Of a stretch of DNA of 27,386 bases, positions 16,269 through 24,400 are shown one piece after another (the stretch's first letter is position 1; each line of letters begins with the position of its first letter). Where the stretch lies: contig JAHHKH010000426.1 in the NCBI GenBank assembly GCA_018679695.1, positions 1-27,386 on the forward strand, written 5' to 3'. The translations under genes and the position numbers were made by a program. The notes below the pieces were generated by a model that was given only the letters and a program-made list of their open reading frames with translations, did no database searches and was not told where the DNA came from. Source of the DNA: Maribacter sp. (lineage in GTDB: Bacteria; Bacteroidota; Bacteroidia; Flavobacteriales; Flavobacteriaceae).

Positions 16269-16982
16269 TTACATCTTTAAATAAAATTCCTTCGTTAATA
16301 CAATGTATTCTGAGGTATATCGATGTCTTTCAGTTTCGATGGTCAAACTATCTTTGATGACCTCTTTTTCGTTGAAGGAAAATTGAAGCAAGCTTCTTTT
16401 TATTTCTGAATAGGGATTACCTTTAATCCTGGTCATATGTTGAGAGTATAGCCCAGACTGTTCTGCCATCATTATAAATTGGGTCTCCTCCTTGTAAGGA
16501 ATAATAGTGCAAAATATCCCGATTGGTGAAAGTAAATTTGAAACCCCTTCTATTAGTTCCTCAAAGGGTAACGATTGATTCTGTCGTGCGATATCCCTTG
16601 CCGCATTTCCACTTGAAACTTCTTCGGTATGGAATGGAGGGTTCGAAACTATCAGATCATATTGATCTTCAATTTCGCCAAGAAACTCATCAAGACCTGC
16701 GTGATAGCAAAAAAGCCGGTCACCCCAAGGAGAAGCTTCAAAATTTTCTACACATTGTTCATATGCCCCTTCATCAATTTCCAGGGCGTCTATGGTTTCG
16801 GCTTCACATCTCTGGGCTAACATCAAAGCAATTAATCCGGTGCCGGTACCAATGTCCAAAATTGATTTTGGATTATGGGCTAAAGTAGTCCATGCTCCAA
16901 GTAGTACCCCGTCTGTCCCGATTTTCATGGCACAACGTTCTTGACGGATTTGGAACTGTTTGAATTTGAAGGGTTTTGACAT
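16269..16982 (-). CDS. trmN6: tRNA1(Val) (adenine(37)-N6)-methyltransferase
   Basis: A 237-residue SAM-dependent class I methyltransferase of the YfiC/TrmN6 group, which makes m6A37 in tRNA1(Val). The N-terminus FKFKQFQIRQERCAMKIGTDG is typical. The SAM-binding loop ILDIGTGTGLIALML starts near residue 41, and the N6-adenine catalytic motif NPPF is at 114-117, followed by His. Its start codon overlaps the stop of the upstream sulfatase by one base (TAATG), so translation is probably coupled to that unrelated gene. Confidence 0.9.
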   Translation of the reverse strand: MSKPFKFKQFQIRQERCAMKIGTDGVLLGAWTTLAHNPKSILDIGTGTGLIALMLAQRCEAETIDALEIDEGAYEQCVENFEASPWGDRLFCYHAGLDEFLGEIEDQYDLIVSNPPFHTEEVSSGNAARDIARQNQSLPFEELIEGVSNLLSPIGIFCTIIPYKEETQFIMMAEQSGLYSQHMTRIKGNPYSEIKRSLLQFSFNEKEVIKDSLTIETERHRYTSEYIVLTKEFYLKM

Positions 16983-18415
16983 TATTCTGTTTGAATGCGC
17001 CCAGGCTCCCGAGTTTCTGACCCTTCCAATTCCAATAATGAATCACCCAGTCTGGAACGCATATCGTTGGCCAGTAATTTTATTTCAGCCACAATTTCAG
17101 GGTAATCATTGGCCACATTCCTCGTCTCCCCAATATCATTTACCACATCGTATAATTCAATCTCCTCCAAATCGATCATCCTATATTCGCCGGGCTGCCC
17201 ATCCTTACCTGGTTCTTGACCTTCCATGGTACGGTAACGATGTGGAAAATACATTTTCCATTTCCCATAGCGAACACCAAAAAGCTCGTTGACCCGATAG
17301 TAAAAGAAATAAGCCTTTTGTGGACTTTCCATACTTTCACCTGCAATAACACTCCATACATTTTTGCCATCGATTGTCAATTCAGGCAAATTGGAATTGG
17401 TGAGTTCAGCGATAGTAGGCAACATATCAATTGCCATCACAGGCACATCGATTACTTGCCCCGCCTTTAATCTTTTTGGATATTTCATAATAAAAGGTTC
17501 TCGTTGGCCTCCTTCCCATGCGGTTCCCTTTCCTTCACGCAGGGGCAAGGCACTACCCGCATGGTTCCCGTACGACAACCAAGGTCCGTTATCAGAAGTA
17601 AATATGACAATCGTATTTTCTTCAAGTCCATTCTTTTTTAAAGCGGAAATGATTTGGCCAACAGACCAATCAATTTCCATTATCACATCCCCATATAAAC
17701 CTCTCTTGGATTTTCCCTTGAATTTATTGGATACGAACAGCGGAACATGGGGTTGAGGATGTGGTACATATAAAAAGAATGGATTGTCCTTATTCCTCGT
17801 AATGAAATCCACGCTTCGTTCGGTAATTTGTGTTGTCAACTGCGATTGCTCGGTCAAGGTATCGATGACCATTTCATTTTCGTAAAGGGGCAAATCGGGA
17901 AAATTGAATATGGGTCCTTGTTGTGGATGAAAGGGCCACATATCATTGGAATATGGAATGCCAAAAAACTCATCGAATCCATGCCGGTTGGGCATGAATT
18001 CGGGATAATGGCCTAAATGCCATTTACCGAAAATAGCGGTTTTGTATCCATTGGCTTTAAGCATTTCGGCCATAGTGGTTTCCGTACTGTTTATGCCATG
18101 GGTATTCCCAGGACCCAAGGCATTGTGGATACCAATACGATTTGGGTAACAACCTGTTAATATACCTGCCCTTGAGGCAGAACAAACAGCCTGGGCAGCA
18201 TAGTAACTTGTTAGTTTTATCCCATCTTTGGCCATTTGGTCAAGATGGGGTGTCTCGATATTGGGAGATCCAAAAACCCCAACATCTTGATACCCTTGGT
18301 CATCGGTAAAAATTAAGACAACATTGGGTGGTCGGGTTGTGTCTTTTGGTTGTGGTTCCTTGTTTTTGCAAGCAATTATGAAGAGCGTAAAGACTGGTAA
18401 TAGGTATTTGTACAT
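16982..18415 (-). CDS. Lipoprotein S1 family sulfatase
   Basis: The frame extends to 18436, but the Met at 18415 directly begins a lipoprotein signal (MYKYLLPVFTLFIIAC), giving 477 residues with a lipobox IIA|C. Residue numbers here count from 18415. A type I (formylglycine) sulfatase: the modified Cys78 is in CSASRAGILTG, metal ligands are in VLIFTDDQG and IFTSDNGP, and GKWHLGH is the usual third active-site motif. It releases sulfate from a sulfated glycan; the substrate is unknown. Because of the lipid anchor it sits on a membrane, probably facing the periplasm or the outside. It is closely related to the sulfatase at 19809-21230 (shared GIPYSNDM, SKRGLYGDV, IDGxN), so the two are paralogues. 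It lies 83 bp after rimM on the same strand with no clear terminator or strong promoter between, and overlaps trmN6. Confidence 0.9.
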   Translation of the reverse strand: MYKYLLPVFTLFIIACKNKEPQPKDTTRPPNVVLIFTDDQGYQDVGVFGSPNIETPHLDQMAKDGIKLTSYYAAQAVCSASRAGILTGCYPNRIGIHNALGPGNTHGINSTETTMAEMLKANGYKTAIFGKWHLGHYPEFMPNRHGFDEFFGIPYSNDMWPFHPQQGPIFNFPDLPLYENEMVIDTLTEQSQLTTQITERSVDFITRNKDNPFFLYVPHPQPHVPLFVSNKFKGKSKRGLYGDVIMEIDWSVGQIISALKKNGLEENTIVIFTSDNGPWLSYGNHAGSALPLREGKGTAWEGGQREPFIMKYPKRLKAGQVIDVPVMAIDMLPTIAELTNSNLPELTIDGKNVWSVIAGESMESPQKAYFFYYRVNELFGVRYGKWKMYFPHRYRTMEGQEPGKDGQPGEYRMIDLEEIELYDVVNDIGETRNVANDYPEIVAEIKLLANDMRSRLGDSLLELEGSETREPGRIQTE

Positions 18416-18498
18416 ACATTGATTTTTAATTGACAAAACCTAAATTTAAAGGAATAAATTTGAAATCATTCAATCAAATAGATATTGGTATGGGATTT

Positions 18499-19026
18499 TT
18501 ACTCCAAATAGAGCTCTACTAATCCTTCCGGGGTGGTTATGAAAATAGTATTATTTTCCCTATCTAACTTGGTGATGATTTCATCATTGATGGGAATCAA
18601 TATTTCATTTCCTTCTTTTTCAATTTCAAAAAGTGCTTGTGAAGTTGAATCATTTATACTTTTTATCGTACCGATATTTCCATGGACACTGTCCATGACT
18701 GTGAAGCCAATAACTTCATGAAAGTAGAATTTATTGCCACTAAGTTCGGGAAGAAAGGAAAGTGGAAGATAAAGTTCAGATCCCATAATGCGATCCGCAT
18801 CATTTTCAGTCTTCACTTCCTCAAAATCGATGCGTAATAAGTTTGATTTATGCAAACGACATTTATCAATAAAAAATGGAACCAGATTGTTTCCCAATGA
18901 AACAAAAACTGATTCCATGTTTTCGTAACTCTCCGGTTCATCGGTATCGAGCTTTGCAAGAACCTCCCCTTTGAAACTATATTTTGAAACGACTTTGCCT
19001 AAGTAGAAACAAGCTGCCTTGTCCAT
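18499..19026 (-). CDS. rimM: Ribosome maturation factor RimM
   Basis: A 175-residue 16S rRNA processing protein that binds S19 and helps mature the 30S head. The N-terminal RimM barrel begins YLGKVVSKYSFKGEVLAKL (residues 8-26), and the C-terminal PRC-barrel-like domain includes FYFHEVIGFTVMD (about 98-110) and EILIPINDEIITKLD (about 139-153). It follows rpsP by 15 bp, the standard rpsP-rimM order, and should share its promoter at 19760-19790. Confidence 0.93.
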   Translation of the reverse strand: MDKAACFYLGKVVSKYSFKGEVLAKLDTDEPESYENMESVFVSLGNNLVPFFIDKCRLHKSNLLRIDFEEVKTENDADRIMGSELYLPLSFLPELSGNKFYFHEVIGFTVMDSVHGNIGTIKSINDSTSQALFEIEKEGNEILIPINDEIITKLDRENNTIFITTPEGLVELYLE

Positions 19027-19041
19027 CGTTTCAGAAATTAT

Positions 19042-19686
19042 TTACTCTTCTTCTTTTGACGCTTCTGCTTCTGGTGCGGCTTCTTCTTTAGGAGTTTCTT
19101 CAACAACCTCTTTTGGCGCAGCAACTTCTCCTTTTGCTTCTGCTACAGCAGCATCAAGAGCTGAAACAGGAGCTTCCTCAGCAGCTTCTGTAACTTCAAT
19201 TTCTTCTTCAACAACTTCCGGTGCTTCAGGTAATGCAGCAGCGGCCGCCTCAGCAGCACGTTTTTCATTTATTTCTTTTTCAGCAGCAAGAGCTGCGGCT
19301 TTGGCGTCTGCTTTTGCTTTATCCAGTCCGCTAACTTTTGAAGCAACGGCCTTTTCCTTTTCAACGATCCACGCATTGAATTTTTCTTCGGCTTGCTCTT
19401 CGGTCAAAGCTCCTTTTCGAACGCCCCCCATTAAATGATGCTTTAATAAAACCCCTTTGTAGGAAAGAATGGCTCTTGCAGTATCTGTAGGTTGAGCTCC
19501 ATTATTTAACCACTCTACAGAGTTGTCAACTTTAACCTCAATAGTTGCAGGGTTGGTATTAGGATTGTAGATTCCTAATTTTTCCAAATATTTACCGTCT
19601 CTTTTTGCACGTGAATCGGCGGCTACGATCCAATAGAAAGGTTTGCCTTTTTTACCGTGTCTTTGTAGTCTGATCTTTACTGGCAT
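19042..19686 (-). CDS. rpsP: 30S ribosomal protein S16 with long Ala/Glu-rich C-terminal extension
   Basis: Residues 1-90 are a normal S16 (MPVKIRLQRHGKKGKPFYWI; SRAKRDGKYLEKLGIYNP; QPTDTARAILSYKGVLLKHH). From about residue 100 to 214 follows an extension absent from E. coli S16: first a helical, charged part (EEQAEEKFNAWIVEKEKAV), then low-complexity acidic sequence rich in Ala, Glu, Val and Pro ending KEEE. Extended S16 proteins are known in Bacteroidota. The gene leads the rpsP-rimM unit, with a promoter at 19760-19790 and a leader of about 65 nt that contains a small hairpin. Confidence 0.95.
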   Translation of the reverse strand: MPVKIRLQRHGKKGKPFYWIVAADSRAKRDGKYLEKLGIYNPNTNPATIEVKVDNSVEWLNNGAQPTDTARAILSYKGVLLKHHLMGGVRKGALTEEQAEEKFNAWIVEKEKAVASKVSGLDKAKADAKAAALAAEKEINEKRAAEAAAAALPEAPEVVEEEIEVTEAAEEAPVSALDAAVAEAKGEVAAPKEVVEETPKEEAAPEAEASKEEE

Positions 19687-19702
19687 ATCACATTAATTTT
19701 GT

Positions 19703-19717
19703 AGGGTGCCCGACCCT
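19703..19717 (-). other. Hairpin in the rpsP leader
   Basis: AGGGT (19703-19707) and ACCCT (19713-19717) form a 5-bp stem with a 5-nt GC-rich loop. It lies in the predicted 5' leader, 16 nt from the start codon, in otherwise AT-rich sequence. It could be a protein-binding or autoregulatory element; there is no direct evidence. Confidence 0.35.
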
Positions 19718-19759
19718 CGATTATTAATTCTTTTATAATTATCCGTCTAAAACGGGCTG

Positions 19760-19790
19760 CAAATATACTTCAATTCTTTAATTTCACAAT
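19760..19790 (-). promoter_or_regulatory. Bacteroidota-type promoter for rpsP-rimM
   Basis: The minus strand reads ATTG (19790-19787), a 19-bp spacer, then TATATTTG (19767-19760): an exact TAnnTTTG -7 box at the standard distance from a 3-of-4 match to the TTTG -33 box. It is well placed to drive rpsP and rimM. Confidence 0.7.
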
Positions 19791-19808
19791 AGGTTTGCTT
19801 AATTAACT

Positions 19809-21230
19809 TTACTCCCTTTCGGCCAACTGATCCTCGCCTCTGATCAGGTTGGCTTTATGTGCATTGACAAGGGCATTTATTTGAGGTATGATTGTTGGAT
19901 ATTGCTCTGCAACATTATAATTTTCGGAGGGGTCGTGACTTATATTGTATAATAAGGGTGGATTGTGCTCTTCGCGTTCCCCGAACTGCCCATAAGCACC
20001 TTGGGTAATAAAATGGGCCTTGAAATCACCAAGACGGGCAGCAAATAGCTCAGTACCCCGATAATAAAGAATATGCTTACGAGGACTTGGTTCATGATCT
20101 AATAAAGTTCGACTCAGGTTTTGACCATCAATAATACGGTCTTCCGGAATCTCCACATTGGCCATAGCACTAAAAGTGGTAAACAAATCCATCGTAGATC
20201 CCAAATCACTTATCAATCCTGGCTTGATCAACCCTGGGCACCAAAAAATTCCAGGCTCTCGCATACCACCTTCCCATGTGGTGCCTTTTCCGGCTTTGAG
20301 TAATCCGGCACTCCCACCATTATTTTTGAAAGGCAACCAAGGACCGTTGTCCGATGTAAAAACTACAATGGTGTTGTTATCTAGCCCCTCCTCCTTTAAT
20401 GTTTTTAGAATTTCGCCTACCCCGAAATCTATTTCTTCTACTACGTCACCATATAACCCTCGTTTACTATGACCTTCAAATTCCTTTGAAACAAACAACG
20501 GAATGTGAGGTAGATTGTGAGCCAAATAAACAAAAAATGGACCATCCTTATTCTCTTTAATAAATTTGATGGTTTCTTCGGTGTATCTTTTAGTAATCGT
20601 ATGTTGATTTGCAGGTCGTTCAACAATTTCGGTATTTCGTAATAACGGAACATTAAAATGCTCCGTTTTTATCGAGTCTTTGGGTTGCTCCCAATATTTC
20701 CAATAGGGTGATCCAGGTACTTTGTCCATGTCATTCGAATAGGGAATCCCGAAATAATAATCAAAACCATTATTGGTAGGCAGGTACTGCTCCTTGTGCC
20801 CCAAATGCCATTTGCCAATGCATGCTGTATTGTAATTGGCTTTCTTCAATTGTTCAGCTAGGGTTATTTCACTCGCCGGTAATCCGCTTTTCGAATTGGG
20901 GAAAAGCACACGATGTTTATTACTGGCCATACCACTTCTTACCGGGAGTCTACCAGTAAGAAGGGCAGCTCTACTAGGGGTGCATACACTCGCTCCGGCA
21001 TAGAAATTGTTCCATTTTTGTCCCTCTGTAGCCATTCGGTCAAGATTGGGGGTTTGTATGGTTGGATGACCATAAGAACTCAAGTCACCAAAGCCTAGAT
21101 CATCGGTAAAGATGATAATGAAATTCGGTTTTTTTAAATTCGGATCCTGCCCTATTATATTTGTACTAAGTCCAAGAAAAACCAATATGGTAAGAAGCGA
21201 GTGCTTACCTGTTTTTAATTTGAGCATCAT
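19809..21230 (-). CDS. Exported S1 family sulfatase
   Basis: A 473-residue type I sulfatase with an N-terminal signal peptide ending near IIG|Q (residues 27/28), so it is periplasmic or secreted. Formylglycine precursor Cys83 is in VCTPSRAALLTG, the canonical C-x-P-x-R form. Metal-site segments IIFTDDLGFGD and VFTSDNGPW, and GKWHLGH, are all present. The C-terminal region with LLYNISHDPSENYNVAEQYP is the usual sulfatase C-domain. It is a paralogue of the lipoprotein sulfatase at 16982-18415 but differs in its export signal and active-site motif (CTPSR versus CSASR). The start could be either of the first two Met codons. It is divergent from dnaE across a 239-bp intergenic region. No sulfatase-maturating enzyme is in the window. 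Confidence 0.92.
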   Translation of the reverse strand: MMLKLKTGKHSLLTILVFLGLSTNIIGQDPNLKKPNFIIIFTDDLGFGDLSSYGHPTIQTPNLDRMATEGQKWNNFYAGASVCTPSRAALLTGRLPVRSGMASNKHRVLFPNSKSGLPASEITLAEQLKKANYNTACIGKWHLGHKEQYLPTNNGFDYYFGIPYSNDMDKVPGSPYWKYWEQPKDSIKTEHFNVPLLRNTEIVERPANQHTITKRYTEETIKFIKENKDGPFFVYLAHNLPHIPLFVSKEFEGHSKRGLYGDVVEEIDFGVGEILKTLKEEGLDNNTIVVFTSDNGPWLPFKNNGGSAGLLKAGKGTTWEGGMREPGIFWCPGLIKPGLISDLGSTMDLFTTFSAMANVEIPEDRIIDGQNLSRTLLDHEPSPRKHILYYRGTELFAARLGDFKAHFITQGAYGQFGEREEHNPPLLYNISHDPSENYNVAEQYPTIIPQINALVNAHKANLIRGEDQLAERE

Positions 21231-21372
21231 TATTCTTGTTTTTTGAAATTGGAAGATAGTGATAATTGTTAATCGAATGATGTCCTGTTTTTATGCGCTA
21301 AGTTGATAACTCCTGACAACTACTTTTTTAATAGTCCCTTCCTTTTAGCTATTTTTATACGCCATTTTAATT

Positions 21373-21433
21373 TCAAGAATCAAGCATTAATTCCCAAGAT
21401 GAATAATGGGAAGTCTGGGGTTCATATTCTTGA
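21373..21433. repeat. Nested inverted repeats upstream of dnaE
   Basis: Outer arms TCAAGAAT (21373-21380) and ATTCTTGA (21426-21433) enclose a second pair, TTCCCA (21391-21396) and TGGGAA (21407-21412). The structure ends 36 bp before the dnaE start, in the divergent region shared with the sulfatase gene. It could be an operator or a folded leader; neither arm pair is followed by a T tract suited to a terminator. Confidence 0.45.
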
Positions 21434-21469
21434 TTTTAATTTTTTAACACCTAATCCTATAATCCACTG

Positions 21470-24400
21470 ATGTACCTAATATTTGATACTGAAACCACTG
21501 GTTTGCCTAAGCGATGGGACGCACCCGTCACCGATACCGACAATTGGCCGCGTTGTATTCAAATAGCATGGCAATTGCACGATGCTATGGGCAATTTAGT
21601 AGAGAGTCAGGATTATTTGGTACAGCCAGAAGGTTTTAATATACCCTATGATGCCGAACAAATCCATGGTATTTCCACAGAACTTGCCTTTCAAAAAGGT
21701 ATTCCTTTAGCCGAGGTTTTAGAGAAGTTCAATGGTGCCATGTCCAAAACAAAGTTCCTTGTAGGACAGAATGTTGGTTTTGATATTAACATCATGGGGG
21801 CTGAATTCCATCGTCTGGGTGTCGAAAGCCCATTGCAGGAACTTCCCGTTTTGGATACATGTACCGAACAAACCGCATTGCTATGTAAGTTACCTGGTGG
21901 GCGAGGGGGTAAATTTAAATTGCCCACGCTAACAGAACTTCATGAATATCTTTTTAATGAGCCATTTAATGAAGCCCATAATGCCACGGCCGATGTTGAG
22001 GCTACCACCCGTTGTTTTCTTGAGCTTATTCGACAAAAACAGTATACGCAGGAACAGCTTGACGTACAGCCCGATTATTTTCAGAATTTCTCAGAGGCCA
22101 ACCCACTGGAGATAGGCCTTATAGGTCTAAAGCATATCAATCTTAAAAAAGCATCAAAAAAGATTGCCGATGCCTTATGGGAAAAAGATATGGGCGCAGT
22201 TTCCGATGAAGAGATCAAGGATAATATTGAAAGTCTATCAGATGTCCAATTTGTGCATTTGCATAATCATTCCCAATTTTCTGTCTTACAATCCACTATA
22301 AAAATCAAGGATTTGGTACAGGCAGCCGCCAAGAACAAGATGCCTGCCGTGGCGCTTACCGATCATGCGAATATGATGGGGGCTTTTCATTTTGTAAAGG
22401 AAGTGAAGGCGCATAATCATAGCGTAAAGGAACAAAACAAAATTGCGATCGAACATGGTGAGCAGCCTACAGGAGTAGAAATTACCCCCATCATCGGCTG
22501 CGAATTTTTTGTCTGTGAGGACCATTCCAATAAAAATGTAAAAGACTATGGGTATCAAGTAGTACTGCTGGCCAAAAATAAAAATGGGTACCACAATTTG
22601 GCCAAGATGTCTTCCATAGCCTATACTGATGGATTTTATTATGTGCCGAGAATTGACAAAAACATCATAAAACAATATAAAGAGGACATTATTGTCCTTA
22701 CCGGAAACCTTTATGGTGAAGTACCTGCCAAAGTATTGAATGTAGGGGAAAAACAGGCAGAGCAGGCACTGCTATGGTGGAAAGAATTGTTTGGCGAAGA
22801 CCTCTATGTCGAAATCATGAGGCATGGCCAAGAAGATGAGAAGCGGGTTAACCAGGTATTGATCAACTTGGCGAAAAAGCATGGTGTGCAATTGGTGGCT
22901 ACCAACAATACTTATTATTGCGCCAAGGAAGATGCGAATGCGCATGATATCTTACTTTGCGTAAAGGATGGCGAAAAGCAAGCTACCCCCATAGGTCGTG
23001 GCCGAGGTTATCGATATGGTTTACCCAATCAGGAGTATTATTTCAAGTCTTCTGAAGAGATGTGCGAATTGTTCAGGGATTTGCCTGAATCCATTTTGAA
23101 CATACAGGAAATTGTTGAAAAGGTAGAGTCTTATGAATTGGCAAGGGACGTGCTACTCCCAAAATTTGATATTCCCACTAAGTTCAAGGTTCCAGAAGAT
23201 GTAACCGATGGAGGAAAACGAGGTGAAAATGCCTACTTACGCCATATTACCTATGAAGGTGCTAAGAAGCGATATGATGAGATTACCCCTGAAATAAGGG
23301 AACGCATTGACTTTGAATTGAAAACCATAGAAAATTCAGGCTATCCGGGTTATTTTCTTATTGTTGAGGATTTTATTAGAGAGGCTCGGAATATGGATGT
23401 GTCTGTAGGGCCGGGGAGGGGTTCTGCAGCCGGCTCTGTGGTTGCCTATTGCCTTTGGATCACAAATATTGATCCCTTGAAGTACGACTTGCTTTTTGAG
23501 CGATTCCTAAATCCGGATAGGGTATCAATGCCCGATATAGATATAGATTTTGATGATGAAGGGCGTGGTCGCGTAATGGATTATGTAATCAAGAAATACG
23601 GCGCCAACCAAGTGGCACAGATTATCACCTATGGAACGATGGCAGCGAAATCATCGATTCGGGATACGGCGAGGGTTTTGGACCTTCCGTTGGGGGATGC
23701 GGATCGTATTGCCAAGTTGATACCTACTATGTCAAAGCTTGGTAAAATATTTGGAGTGCCAGAAACGGAATTAAAGAAAAAGTTCCGTGCAGAGGATTTG
23801 GAAAAGGTGAATCATCTATTGAATATATCCGAGAGCGATGATTTAGAAGGGCAAACCGTTAATATGGCCAGGGTATTGGAAGGTTCGCTTCGAAATACTG
23901 GTATTCATGCCTGTGGTGTTATTATTACCCCTGATGATATTACCAATTTTGTACCTGTCGCGACTGCCAAGGATTCCGATTTGTATGTAACGCAATTTGA
24001 TAACTCGGTCGTTGAGAGTGCCGGTTTGTTGAAAATGGATTTCCTTGGGTTGAAAACATTGACGCTGATCAAGGACACTGTTAAGATTGTAAAGGCCAAG
24101 CATGGAATTGATCTCGTACCCGATGACTTTCCATTGGATGATGCAAAAACCTATGAACTCTTTCAAAAAGGGGATACGGTTGGTATATTCCAATATGAAT
24201 CCCCAGGAATGCAAAAGCATTTAAAGGATTTACGACCTACGGTCTTTGATGACCTGATTGCCATGAATGCCTTGTATCGACCAGGTCCTATGGAATATAT
24301 TCCAGACTTCATTACCCGTAAAAACGGAATGGCGCAGATTACCTATGATCTGCCGGATATGGAGGAGTACCTAAAGGAAACTTATGGTATTACTGTGTAC

